From positions 28,267,701 to 28,331,700 of the forward strand of contig OX637391.1 of the NCBI GenBank assembly GCA_951799425.1: 64,000 nt of DNA, in the 5' to 3' direction. Both the position numbers and the translations under genes were made by a program. Each line of letters opens with the position of its first letter. Position 1 is the stretch's first letter. Positions 34,144 through 46,182 of the stretch are shown in pieces. The notes under the pieces were generated by a model that saw only the letters and a program-made list of their open reading frames with translations, searched no databases and was not told the origin of the DNA. This stretch comes from Ilex aquifolium (lineage: Eukaryota; Streptophyta; Magnoliopsida; Aquifoliales; Aquifoliaceae).

Positions 34144-35295
34144 CTACTTCCACTCAGCTACCTCCAAAGGCTGGAGTAATCCTGCTGGTCTCTGGTGCTC
34201 AGCCTTAACTTGCTGACAGGTGAGACATCGTCTGACAAAATCTCCAACATCTCTCTTCATCCCGCTCCAATAATACTGGCGACGAAGATCATGATACATC
34301 TTCGTGCCACCTGGGTGCACAGCAAATCGGGAACAATGAAACTCTTTGAGAATCTCCTCTCTGAGCTCCGTAGACTGGGGAACCACAATTCGTCCCCTGA
34401 ACCGAAGACTACCATCTATGTGAATGGCCCAGCCTTCATCACCCGTACCCAATCGTACTCGGTCCCTGATGGACACTAACTCAGTATCCTGTCCCTGGGA
34501 CTCAATAACCCTGCTCAGTAGGGAAGGTGTAGCCATCAAGCTCCCCAAAGTACCCTGAATATAATCAGCGTAATGTAGCCCGAACTGTCCCACAGTCTTG
34601 AGCATCTGCCACTCTCGAGAAGCCACACTAGCCACAACTCCCCGTGACTTTCGGCTGAGTGCATCAGCCACCACATTTGCCTTACCGGGATGGTAATGCA
34701 ACGTGAAATCGTAGTCCTCGAGGTACTCCATCCACCTGAGTTGCCTCATGTTGAGGTCCCGCTGTGTAAAAATGTATTTCAGACTCTTGTGGTCCGAAAA
34801 CACTTCAAACTGCTCGCCATACAGGTAGTGACGCCAAGCCTTCAAGGTAAAGACAATGGCCGCCAATTCCATATCATGTGTGGGGTAATTCTGCTCGTGG
34901 TTCTTTAACTGCCGAGAACCATAAGTCACCACCCTCCCAGACTGCATCAAGACACATCCAAGGCCGTCCTTCGAGGCATCACAATAAACTGTATACCTCT
35001 GTCCCCTTTCCGGGACTATCAAGATAGGAGCTGAAGTAAGCCTTCTCTTTAACTCCTGGAATGCCTTCTCGCAAGAATCATTCCACTCGAACTTGACCTC
35101 TTTCCGAGTCAACCTAGTCATAGGTGCAGCCAGCCGAGAGAAATCTTCAATAAACCGTCGGCAATACCCTGCCAATCCCAAGAAACTGCGTATCTCGAAG
35201 ATTGACTTCGGTCTCTCCCAATTCATAATTGCCTCGACCTTCTCCGGGTCCACAGATACACCCGAAGCCGACACTACATGCCCCAAGAATTTCAC
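34144..35295 (-). pseudogene. Element C: reverse transcriptase end, RNase H, integrase zinc region
   Basis: [21 protein letters not shown] and [20 protein letters not shown] are the end of reverse transcriptase. RNase H shows [46 protein letters not shown] and VADALSRKS. The end is the integrase zinc-binding region ([20 protein letters not shown] ... [12 protein letters not shown]). Fossil. Confidence 0.87.
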
Positions 35296-35304
35296 CTCAG
35301 TCAG

Positions 35305-36048
35305 CTAAAATTCACACTTGCTGAACTTGGCGTACAACTGGTGGTCTCTCAAGACCTGGAGAACAATCCTCAAGTGACCCTCATGCTCCTCCTCAGACTT
35401 GGAGTAGATCAAAATGGCGTCAACAAAGACCACGACGAACTGATCAAGGTAGGGTTGGAACACCCTATTCATGAGATCCATGAATGCCGCCGGGGCGTTT
35501 GTCAATCTGAATGGCATCACTGTGAACTCGAAATGCCCATACCGCGTTCTGAACGCCGTCTTAGGGATATCTGCTTCCCTAACCCTCAACTGATGGTAAC
35601 CGGTGCGGAAATTTATCTTGGAGTAGACCCGCGCCCCTCTCAGCTGATCAAACAAGTCATCAATCCTCAGCAAAGGGTACCTATTCTTGATAGTAACCCT
35701 ATTCAACTGCCGGTAATCTATGCATAGTCGAAGGGTTTTGTCCTTCTTCTTTGCAAATAACACCGGAGCGCCCCAAGGTGAGGTACTCGGTCTAATGAAC
35801 CCCCTGTCCAACAATTCCTGCAATTGGACCTTGAGTTCTTGCAACTCAGCAGGCGCCATCCTATGTGGAGTCATAGAAATGGGCGATGTACCTGGATGTA
35901 ACTCAATAGTGAAGTCTACATCCCTATGTGGAGGTAATCCCGGTAGTTCATCCGAAAAAACATCCTCATAATTACACACAACCCGAGGTAGACCCAACTT
36001 CTGTCTCGCCTCGTCCTCTAGGGTAAGGCTTGCTAGCCAACCCATCAA
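35305..36048 (-). pseudogene. Element C: reverse transcriptase
   Basis: Recognisable stretches are [28 protein letters not shown]-type wording ([20 protein letters not shown]), [20 protein letters not shown] and [18 protein letters not shown], the standard order of a Ty3/gypsy chromovirus reverse transcriptase. Fossil. Confidence 0.87.
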
Positions 36049-36057
36049 CTGCCCGTG

Positions 36058-36975
36058 TCATCTAGAGTCGTACACGGCTTGGGGTAAAACATCATGCTTA
36101 TCCCCTTGAAACATGAAACAAACCCCATCCGGTGTGTAAGCAGTGACCCACTTCCGATCACAATCAATGACGACTCGGTGTGCCGCCAACCAATCCATCC
36201 CAAGGATTACATCGAACTCCGACATGTCCATAACCCGAAGGTCCACGGTGAGTAGAATCCCTGAGATCTCTAACTCACACCCCCGACATATCTGATCAAC
36301 CCTCACCCCAGCACCTAGGGGAGAACTCACGTGCAAAGGCTCTTCTAAGGTCTCAACCTCTAAACCCCAGTCTTTCACACAAGATGCAGCAATAAATGAA
36401 TGCGATGCACCAGAATCAAACAATACATTAGCCCATAAGCGGGAAAGTAGAAATGTACCCTGTATCATCGACGGATCTGTCGACTCAGTTTGTGGTATCA
36501 TGGCGTAGACACGCCCTTGAGTCCCTGAAGTCCCGGCTTGTGAGCCCTGGCCTCGTCCCCGACCCATGCCTTGGCCCATCTGGCCAGCTTGCGGTGTCCC
36601 CGCACATGAAGTGGTAGGGCCTTGTGCAGCACCCTGGTACTGATACTGACTCCCCCGGCCCATGGTAGGGTAGTGAAGAGTATACTGGGTCTGTGGTTGC
36701 CCCGCCGAAGTCTGGGACCGTGACGATCCGTAGCTTTGGGATCCTTGCCGCTGAGGACAATCCCGTTTCACGTGACCCGGCTGGCGGCAATGGAAACATG
36801 TTTTCTGCCCCGCCTGATATGTAGTCCCCGGGTTTCCCCCACCTTGGGAGGATCGACCGTGGCCTTGGCCTTGATGGCTACGGCCTTGTCCTTGTTGCCC
36901 TTGCGGAGGAAAAGTCCTCTGCCTCTTTCCAGAACTAGAAGAAGAGGATTGGCCCTCCTTATTCTTGTCCTTCAC
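36058..36975 (-). pseudogene. Element C: Gag zinc knuckle and protease
   Basis: A glutamine/glycine-rich linker precedes the knuckle CFHCRQPGHVKRDCP (C-x2-C-x4-H-x4-C). A second low-complexity linker leads to the aspartic protease FDSGASHSFIAASCVKDWGL and VILGMDWLAAHRVVIDC. Fossil. Confidence 0.87.
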
Positions 36976-36984
36976 ACCCGCCTC

Positions 36985-37686
36985 CTAGATGTTTCTTGCA
37001 TCATCCACTTCTCTCTCAATGGCCATGGCTGTCTGGACCATCAAGTCGAAGTCTTGTAGGAGAAGACCCACAATCTTACCCCGGATGGATAACTTCAGCC
37101 CATCCTCAAACTTTCTGACTTTGGCTGTATCTGTGGCCACGTAGTCATCGGCGAAACGTGCTAATTCGGTGAATTTAGCAACGTACTCCATCACCGTCAT
37201 GGTGCCTTGTCTCAAATCCAGGAATTCTCGGGCCTTTGCATGTTTTGCTGCGGCCGGGAAGTACTTTCCCATAAAGAGTTCCTTGAACTCAATCCACGTC
37301 ATAGCCTCCAAGTCCTTGGAGTCTTTCACCCAATCCCACCACACCAGGGATTCCCCCTCCAGCTGAAATGTAGCTAGAGTTATCTTGGTGGCGTCGGAGG
37401 TGATCTCCATAGCCCTCAAAACCCTATCCACTTGCCGGAACCAATGGTCAGCTACCATAGGGACCGCTCCTCCCATGAAGATCGGAGGCTGATGTGCCTT
37501 GAACTTCTGGAGATGACTGGAGCCTCCTTGGCCCCCACCTGCACCCGTCTGTGTGAGTGTGGTAACCACTGTACCAAGAGCCTCTATGAAGGTTTGTTGG
37601 TCAGTAGTAGGTGGTGGTGGGTTGTTCCGCCCACCGCCTCGGCCTCGGCCTCGGCCGCGTCCTCTTCCTCTTCCTCTATTTTCCAT
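36985..37686 (-). pseudogene. Element C: Gag N-terminal part
   Basis: An arginine/glycine-rich start (MENRGRGRGRGRG) is followed by the Retrotrans_gag domain: FMGGAVPMVADHWFRQVDRV, VWWDWVKDSKDLEAMTWIEF, FMGKYFPAAAKHAKAREFLD and YVAKFTELARFADDYV. Fossil. Confidence 0.86.
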
Positions 37687-38043
37687 CTACACACACATCA
37701 GATAGCAATAGACTAACAATTTAGTACCCCAAAGTTAGGGATCAAATACAAATGTTGAGAATTCTCTCATTGTCCCCCCTAGTAGAACATATGTCACATA
37801 CTAGTAGACGTTTAACCCTTGAACTATCCCGTTCATCCCTTTTCCAAAACCAATGTTATGTTTTCTAACCCTAGTGTTCCTCCTTTCCATATACATTCTA
37901 CCATGTATATAATTCACACAACAAGTAACACATAACATGTAGCAAGTAGAGCACACAACATGAAATGCGTATGGAATGCAATGGTCTAGACCCATGCCCC
38001 TCAAGCCTTAGGTAAATCGTATACCTAAGCTTTGATACCAAGC
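37687..38043 (-). other. Element C leader with initiator tRNA-Met primer site
   Basis: The untranslated leader holds no gene. At 38029-38040 the minus strand reads TGGTATCAAAGC, one base from the usual tRNA-iMet primer site TGGTATCAGAGC, three bases from the LTR edge. Confidence 0.82.
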
Positions 38044-40263
38044 TGTGATGCCCCAAAATCCGGGGGTCCATTGATTACCCATCAACCCGCGGAATACTCG
38101 TGGATACCGAGTAACTCGATATCACACAGTCATGCCCCATTTACTGGGGTCCTTAATTTTAATGAAATTCGGGCAGAGTCTCCTTTGTACGGGGAGCTCT
38201 ACCCAAAACACAACCTGTGCAGTATACATTAACATGACTCATCCGAAGCCCAATATAACACAATGACCACACAGGGTCCATTTATAAGTAAAACTTGACC
38301 GCACCGGGTCCATTTATCAATACTTATATCAAAACATGCAATATTAGTTTAACAATAGCCCATATAAGTTCTATTACATTTATTCATGAAAACTTTACAA
38401 GTCAAAACCATGTTAATCAAAAGGTTTACAAAATCATGCACTAAGACCACAGGTCGGCCTCCTTCACCCTTGATGCTCTACATGGGAGCCATCCGCCGGT
38501 GCAAACCCCACACCTGAAATTGTTTCCCGTATAGGGTGAGCCTCGCTCAGTAGAAAATTCCCTACAGAGGCTACTCCCCACCTAGATGCACATGGAATGC
38601 TCATATGCAATACTCAATTATCCACAACAATTCTAATCATGTTTATGCAACTCAGATATGAAATTTCTAATGACATGTCATGCAACGAGGTGAGACTCAT
38701 TCATGCACTCAATCCGAGCCCTTCCCGGCTCCCCAACACACGCAAGTGTCAATGTGTGAATCCGTCATTTATGTTACACATCAATGACATTTTACAAAAC
38801 TAGGGTCTTTCTTGGGGTGGGCATTCATGGACTTACACCAACGGCACCCAACCGACACGGAATTTCAGGACTTCAACCCACGGTTCCGCGTATACCGACA
38901 CACTTTATGGCCTTTTACACCAACGGAGTGCGAATCCTATCAACAAGTCTTTCACCCGAGGGATATTCTAGCCCTTCTTGCTAACCCCGACCCAATTTAT
39001 CTCTCATGCAATTATACGACTCAACGGGATCTTCGATCCCTTCCTTCCGAGTCCCTTGTCAAATACCAAGAGTGGCATTTGATTAACCATGCACACACAC
39101 ATACACCCACACCCATGACTTACACCCATGAATGTGATGTCATGACCATGCCCAATATGCAATTGATGCCATATGAGCAATACAAACCATATATCATCAT
39201 ATTCCATGAAACTTTATATCACATGCATATAAATTTCATAATTCATCATGCTCAACATATCAACAACATATTCAAACATGTTATTCCAATGGCATCAAAC
39301 AACCGTTTAAATCAAGTAAGGCATTTTCTCAAACACCTTCAAGGCACAACTTATAAATCACATAGCATGCCTCAAATTTCCCTAAGTTACAATAACAATC
39401 ACATGTAACTTCAATATATCGAAATCAAGCTAGAAGCTAGCCTAAGCCATTTCTATGCTCACTCTTCCACTTCCATAACCATAGACATATGTATAGATCA
39501 TATGTATATGCATACATAACCCAAGAATTTCCTAGAAGCATTCTAGACTAGGAATCAACCCAAGTAGGAAACCCCTACCTCAATCGGAGTGTAGAAAACT
39601 CCTATAACACCAAAACAACTCAAGAACTCTTGATTTCCCAAATCTTCACTTTTGAATCTTCGGTGAAATCTCTTTTTTTTCGTACGTACGCGTAGCCCTT
39701 GTCGAGGAGATGAACTTTGCCTCTTGGATCGACGGATTCCGACCGACGAAACTCTCGGAATCGGAGCGGGAAGGTTGAAGAATTTTTTTTTTTTCTCTTT
39801 GGTCTTGGCCGGCTGCTTGCAGCTAAGGAATGATATTTTTTTGTCCCAAAAAGCTGATTTAAGAGGGTATATATAGGCAAAAATGTGCGGTCCACATCGC
39901 ACCGCATATTTTCGACTTCCGGGTCCATTTTTCGTCCTGAAACGATTCATTATACCTCGGATTAAGTTCAAATTAATTTTATTTGAACTTTAACTTAATT
40001 TTAAGGAAATTTTATAAAATCCATTATTGGGGACCTTTAAAATGTCATTCGCCACGCAGTCGCCTCAAACGACGTGCAAAAATATGACTATCTCCGAATT
40101 CGACGAAATTTGACAGGGTGACTAGATTTCGCGATACGAATCCAACGGTGAACTCTGTTTCCTCATCTGAGGTCTAGAGTATGAGTATTTCAAATGAGCA
40201 TTAGGATGGCAAATGACCATTGTGCCCTTATTCACAAAAAATCAAATTTACCCGGGTTTCACA
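38044..40263 (-). repeat. Element C 5' LTR
   Basis: 2,220 bp; on the plus strand tgtgatgccccaaaatcc to cccgggtttcaca. It is in inverted orientation to the homologous solo LTR at 40422-43460, with only 158 bases between them. The ORFs inside it are not genes. Confidence 0.88.
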
Positions 40264-40421
40264 GCCTACCCCAATAGGGCTGTGGAAGTCGCAAACCCCA
40301 AAGATGACAAGAAATTCAAGGTCAATGGCCAAAGACTTAAGCCATTCTTTGAAGGGTTTGAAGGTCAAGGGGTGGAGGAAGAATTGGTGGATTCGGTTTA
40401 CCCGGACTTGTTGGAGGATTA
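40264..40421 (+). pseudogene. Element D: C-terminal end of integrase
   Basis: It encodes [20 protein letters not shown] followed by KPFFEGFEGQG, matching the integrase end of B ([20 protein letters not shown]). It is squeezed between chromovirus C and the solo LTR at 40422. Fossil piece. Confidence 0.82.
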
Positions 40422-43400
40422 TGTAAAACCCGGAAAAATTTGAACTTTTTCTGAAAAAGGGCAAAATGGTAATTCTCCACCCTTATGCGTATTTGAAATA
40501 ATCATGTTCTAGAACTCGGATGAGGAAACGGAATGCGCCATTGGATTCGCAACGCGAAATCTAGTAATCACTAGAAATTTCGTCGAATTCCGAGATAGTC
40601 GGATTTTTGCACGTCGTTCGAGGCGACTGCGTGGCGAATGTAATTTTAAAGGTCCCCAATAATGGATTTTATAAAATTTCCTTATAATTGGATTAAAGTT
40701 CCAATAAAATTAATTTGGACTTAATCCGGGACTTAATGAATCGTTTCGGGAAGAAAAACGGATCCGAAAGTCGAAAATATGTGGTGCGATGTGGACCGCT
40801 CATTTGCGACTATAAATATCGGAAAATATCTGATTTTTTAGCCAAAAAATGGCTCAAAACCAGTGTGTCTTCAGTGCTGGACGTTGGGGAGAAAAGAGAA
40901 AGAAAAATTTTGATCTCCAAGCTTCCCGCTCCGATTCCGGGAGTTCCGTCCGTCGGAATTCGTCGATTCAAAAGGCAAAGTTTATCTACGCGACGAGGGC
41001 TACGCGTGGGTACCAAAAACAACAAGTTTCACCGAAGGTGAACGGGTGGGGGTGTACGAAAATCAAGATTCGAGTTGTATTTCTTTGCTCGGATTCCGTC
41101 GAGCTAGAAGGGAGAAGTGATCACGTCGACGAGGGCTACGCGTGGATACCAAAAATGAAGATTTTCACCGAAGGTGAAAAATCGGGATTTGGAAAAATCA
41201 AGCTTCGAGTTGGGTTTTCGGGTCTTGGGAGCTTCCTACGGGATTCTCACGCTACAAGAGGTAGGGGTTCTCCTACTTGGGTTGATTTCTTACCTAGAAA
41301 TGCCTATGATAAATGGGCTGGATATATATATATATAGATATATATATCTATATATATTGCCCTATGTATACATATATTTATATGTATATGGTTATGGAAT
41401 AATGAGGTAAATGGATAGTTTGTTAGAAAATTTCACTTGCCCATTGGTGGAATTTAGGTAAAATAATTTTATCCTAAATGAGTATGTAGAAATTGCCTAT
41501 TGGGATTTCTTGAATTATGTGAAAGCTACGTGAAAATTGGGCATAATATGTGTTACCATGTTGTTTGCCTTGAAGGTGTTTGATTAAATGTCTTGGTTGA
41601 TGTAAATGTTGTTATTTGATGAAATTGAGATAACATGTTTAAGTGTGTTGAGGTACGTGAACTTATGCACTATGATATGCCAATATATGCTCTTTGATGT
41701 ATTGACATGGTTAAGAAATATGGTAGTTATATGCTATTGATATAATTGCCATGAATTTGAACATGTGAAGTTGTGAATTAAATTGTCCATATGACATTCA
41801 CTCCATATGGGACATGACATGGATATGCAATGGTGCATCACATTGCATTTGCACGGCATCATTCATTTCATGGGTGAGTGCATGGTTGACGTCGACACCA
41901 GGCTTGGTGATTGACGCGAGGAGTAGTCCAAGTTGCATACATTGCATATGGGACATGGTGAGGCATCACATTCATGGGATGTTAGCATGGGTGTGGGTGT
42001 GATTGTGCATGGATGATTGTACCACAATCTATGTGGTATTAAATGCATGTGGTTACAGGAATTGCTCATTGGCATTATCGCATATAGAGCATGACAGTGG
42101 TAACTCCATTCATGAATATTAGCCGTGAGTGGAAGCATGTGTGGTTGGTGCATGGTTAAATCAACACCTTGTTTGGTGCTTGATATGGGGACTCAGGAGA
42201 AAAGTGGATCGACGATCCTTTTTGAGTCGCATGGTTGCATTGCATAAGTAAAACTTGTGTCTGGGTATAGCAAGAAGGGGCATGGCGACTTCCTCAGGTG
42301 AAAGACCCGGAATCACTTGGTTCAGTCACTCCCCTGAGGTGAAATTCCGGAAAAGTGACATGGTGTACGGAACCAGCGGTGTGACTCCGAGAATCCGTTG
42401 CCCAACAAAGACACAAGAGTTTTGATTTATAAATGGTCGTTGAATGTATAACATCAACGGCGGATTTTACAACACACTGACATCTCATTGTGTGTGTGGG
42501 AGCCGGGAGGGCTCGGGTTGTGTTATATGATTGAGTCTCATCTCACTCATGGCATGTTATACACATTGACATTACATTGTGTTGTCGAGCCGGGAAGGGC
42601 TCGGGGTGAGTGCATAAATGAGTCACATCTCATTTCATGATACATCAAACACGTTGGCATTAGCATTGTGTTGAGGAGCCAGGGAGGGCTCGGTTGAGTA
42701 CATGAGTCTCATCTCATTCATGGGGCTTAAGTAGCCCGGTTTAACATACATGGCATTGACATGTAAAGGGAGTTAGAGTGGACTCGGGTTGAGTGCACAT
42801 GGGTGGGTCTCACCTCATTCATGGCATGACATTATAGCATTACATCATTTAATTGTATATTATTTGATGGAATGGTTACGGATTTATGGATGTTGCATGT
42901 GAACATTTCATATGCATATAGGTTGAGGAGTAGCCTCTGTAGGAAATACTCTACTGGGCGTTGGCTCACCCTATACGGGAACACATTTCAGGTGGGAGAG
43001 ATACACCGGCGGATGGCTCCATTTTGGACCCTCATGCTTGAAGAAAGCCGCATGTGGCTTTACTTAATGTTTTGTGTAATTACATGTTAGAAACTATATT
43101 TTGGGGCATGTAATGCGTAAAATAATTGTAATAGAACTTATAAAGACTATTGTTAGATTAGCCTTTCATGTTTTGATTTAAGTATGGTTAATTGGACCCA
43201 GTGTGGCCAATGTTTACTTATACATGGACCCGGTGCGGCCATTGCTTTATATTTGACCTCGGATGGGTCTGGTAATTGTGTATTGCACAGGTTGGGTATT
43301 GGGAAGAGCTCCCCATACAAAGGAGACTCTGCCCAAATTTCGTTAAGTTATGGACCCCGGTAAATGGGGCATAACAGTGTGATATCGAGATACTAGGTAT

Positions 43401-43460
43401 CTACAGGTATTCCGCGGGTTGATGGGTAATCAACGGACCCCCGGATTTTGTGGTGTCACA
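40422..43460 (+). mobile_element. Solo LTR of the element C family (F)
   Basis: 3,039 bp from tgtaaaacccgg to tggtgtcaca, with perfect 5-bp duplications gatta at 40417-40421 and 43461-43465. It is homologous to C's 5' LTR (38044-40263) in opposite orientation. It is longer because of internal duplications: a segment with cgacgagggctacgcgtgg occurs twice (near 40990 and 41128), and a minisatellite lies at 42470-42840. A (TA)n run lies at 41322-41360. Confidence 0.88.
42470..42840 (+). repeat. Minisatellite in solo LTR F
   Basis: About four degenerate units of 75-95 bases, each containing a cattg-rich start, gagccgggagggctcgg or a variant, and gagtctcatctcattcatgg or a variant. C's LTR has a single equivalent unit near 38665-38760 (opposite strand), so the array arose by tandem expansion within this LTR copy or its source. 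Confidence 0.7.
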
Positions 43461-43829
43461 GATTAACTGCCCATGTAGTTTCTAGTGTATAGTTGCTTTC
43501 TTTTATCATTTACTTTTCAAGTTTTCTTGTTACTTATCTTATCTTTGTGTATATTGTTGTCTTTCTTAGTTGCAGAGATTAGTGTTTTTTTCAAAGTTCA
43601 AGTGCGAGGTGTTCTCTAACCCTACTCATCTTTTTACAGTCCTTCACTGCATATCATATTTTTTTTGTTGCATTGAGGACAATGTATGAATCAAGTTGGG
43701 GGGTGAGGTGCACCATTTGTAGGATACATCAATGTTTGTGGTGAAAATTCACCTTCACATATCATACAGATTTTTGTTTACAATAGTTGCAAATTATGTG
43801 AAAATATCTTAATGTTGATCTATATTCCC
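43461..43829 (+). other. Element D: spacer with internal purine tract
   Basis: Non-coding DNA after pol. tgcattgaggacaatg (about 43665-43685) is followed by aagttggggggtg at 43693-43705, the same pair as in B (18609-18645) and E (52555-52590). Confidence 0.55.
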
Positions 43830-44482
43830 CTATGAAGCACGGATACAGATACGGGATACGAGTATGATACGATACGGATACGGTGATACGACAAAATCTA
43901 AAAAAGAAGGATACAGGTACGGTCAAGATACGGCTATAATAAAATATATTTATTATTTTTATTATTTTCAATCAACATAATACTTATATATTTTTGTAGT
44001 TCTTTAACACAATAAGGAAAATTAGTAATTCTTTTTAGTTTGAAGAAAATATATATTGTATCACTATGGTATATTCACAAAATGAAGTGATTAATTAAAG
44101 AATCAAAGCTAACATTTACCGTGTCGGTTTATTTAGAAGTAATTTTTGCTAAAACTATAATGTAATAGATTTATTTTATGCTCTTTTGACATGTAATTGT
44201 AGATAATACTTAAAAAATACTCATGTGTCTTTGAAGTAGTATGAATTTTTGTAAATGTATTGTATGGTATGTGAATTCGAAAGAAAATGTTAAAAATTCA
44301 ACTCAAAAATTATATATATTACTTGAACACAAAAGTATCCGTGAAGTATCCTAATATTTAATTATTATCGGATACGTAGGAGGTGTATCTGATATATATC
44401 CTCGAGTATCCAACGAGTATCGTATCCGATAAAGTATCCAATACGGATACGCCGACCTCAACAAAGTATCCGTGCTTCATAG
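43830..44482 (+). mobile_element. Non-autonomous DNA transposon, hAT-like (653 bp)
   Basis: Perfect 17-bp terminal inverted repeats (ctatgaagcacggatac at 43830-43846, its complement at 44466-44482) are flanked by perfect 8-bp duplications atattccc (43822-43829 and 44483-44490). The ends are rich in ggatac/gatacg repeats. There is no coding capacity. An 8-bp duplication suggests hAT; the strand is arbitrary. Element E keeps the corresponding empty site near 52105. Confidence 0.82.
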
Positions 44483-46182
44483 ATATTCCCTTATTAAGAG
44501 TGTTATGGGTCGTTGATATGTTGATCTTTGCATTGAACCTTGAATACATGAGCACATTATAGAAGTTCATCCTATACTTGAGTATCACATATGTGTTTGC
44601 TTTTGAACTCAACCTTAAGTGCACATTGAATGAGTAATTTTGGCAATTTACGGATTGAGTTCACATTTTAGTGTTTGACATGAATAGTGGAGGTGAATAA
44701 GGACTAATGAGAGCTTTAGTGCCAATCCTTGTCGGAGGGAACTTACATTTACTCAATGAACAATTTTTCAAATTCCAAATGTGTTAAATAATCTCATTAT
44801 GCTTGTTTTGGTTCGGTGCATTTAGATAGTTGATTGACTTTGTCTTGATATGTACAATGCTCTCCCATGCCTATCTAGAAATGATCTTAGGCCATCCTTG
44901 TGTTGTTTTGAGCCTTTGCCTTTTTCTTGTGAAAATTTTATCCCTAGTGCCGTGATTGAGCCTTGTTGAAAATTCGTTTACATGTCACACATTTAACCAA
45001 GTCAGTGCAAAATGATAAAAAGTTACCACACCTTGGTTGTTCCGAGAGCTGACCATGATTGAACATGAAAGAGAAGGAATGGTGATGTGGAAACCCAACA
45101 AAAGGGATGATGAACGTTGAATTCAAAGAGTTGAACGGAAAAGAATGAAAATCCAAGAAAAAGAGAAAAAGGGGGTGAAGGAAGAAAGAATGATAAAAAA
45201 TAAAAGGAAAATGTTAAGGAAAAGAAAGAAAAGAAACAAAGAGTGCAGTGATGGTGTTAGACTAAAAATCCCATGAAAAGATAGATGTTTTTGAAATAAA
45301 AGTCATTCACTCGGAACAACCCTCTTTGTTATCCTATATCCTTCATTTCATTTGCCTCAATATCACCTCAAGGCCCCATTATAACTTTTGAAAGTCCTAA
45401 ATGATCTAGAAAAAAAGCATGAGGGATAGCATATTTTTAAAGAAAAAGAGAAGTTGGTTTTGCTATCTAATGCCCTAGCATTCATTTCATGAGATTATGC
45501 CAAGGTTGTTTCATTTTCATGCATGAACTTCATTTTTGGATTATATGTGAGCATACTTTGTTTTGTGCACAAGATTCCATCTCACATATACACATGGAGA
45601 GCATGCCAAGATAACTAGAGTGTGATTCATTGTTGAGAGACATCCTTGGTGAGGTTGCATCGAAGCTTAATTTGGATAGCCAAAGTGAATGTGAATTCCG
45701 TTGTGTGAATGCTTAAATTACATGTCCATTGCACACACACATGAGTTTGAAAATGAATGTGTAGGTGCATACTCTAGACTAGCATTTAAAGTCATACTGA
45801 TGCTCATGTGTGCTTGGTTGGGTCATTTGAACGATGTGTTATGTAGCCCTATGCTTGCGGGATAGGGAATATTGCTTAACTTTCGATATTTGATAAGATT
45901 TAGTAATGCCCTTGTTATTTGAATCTATGTTTCGCATTTTGGGTATTCCTTTTGGTAGTTAAAATTAGAAATCCATGTCTTGTACTTTGAAAACATCAAA
46001 ATTTTAAATCATGTTGCAATTTCGGAAATGACTTTCGGCATGATCAATCAGTTTTGGTTCATATGTGTGGTTCAAGTTTTTGGTAAGTTAGATGTCATAG
46101 ATAGGGTGTTAAAATTTTTTGGAGTTGAGGAAAGTTGGTTTGGATGTGAGTTTTGGAGCAAATGAATGGTTTTGCAGCAAAG
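44483..46182 (+). other. Element D: conserved non-coding domain
   Basis: No credible gene. It aligns along most of its length with E (minus strand, about 50706-52110). Shared stretches include cggattgagttcacatttta (44653), atgatcttaggccat (44882) and a purine-rich tract at 45120-45250. The same landmarks occur in A and B. Confidence 0.65.

Larger units (their letters stand above)
30809..40263 (-). mobile_element. Tekay-like chromovirus C, 3' LTR beyond window
   Basis: A minus-strand Ty3/gypsy chromovirus: 5' LTR 38044-40263, primer site 38029-38040, gag, protease, reverse transcriptase, RNase H, integrase with a chromodomain, and a purine tract at 30826-30841. Only the first two bases of its 3' LTR (30809-30810) are visible, because element A inserted at that edge. 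A Tekay solo LTR sits in its integrase. It inserted into pol of element D at 40263/40264. It is a broken fossil with several breaks. Confidence 0.85.

Noticed and set aside
38812-39408. 198-residue ORF in C's 5' LTR
   Set aside because: It lies wholly within an LTR, on the strand opposite to the element, with low-complexity histidine-rich composition and no recognisable domain.
41322-41360. (TA)n run as a regulatory site
   Set aside because: Ordinary microsatellite inside a solo LTR.
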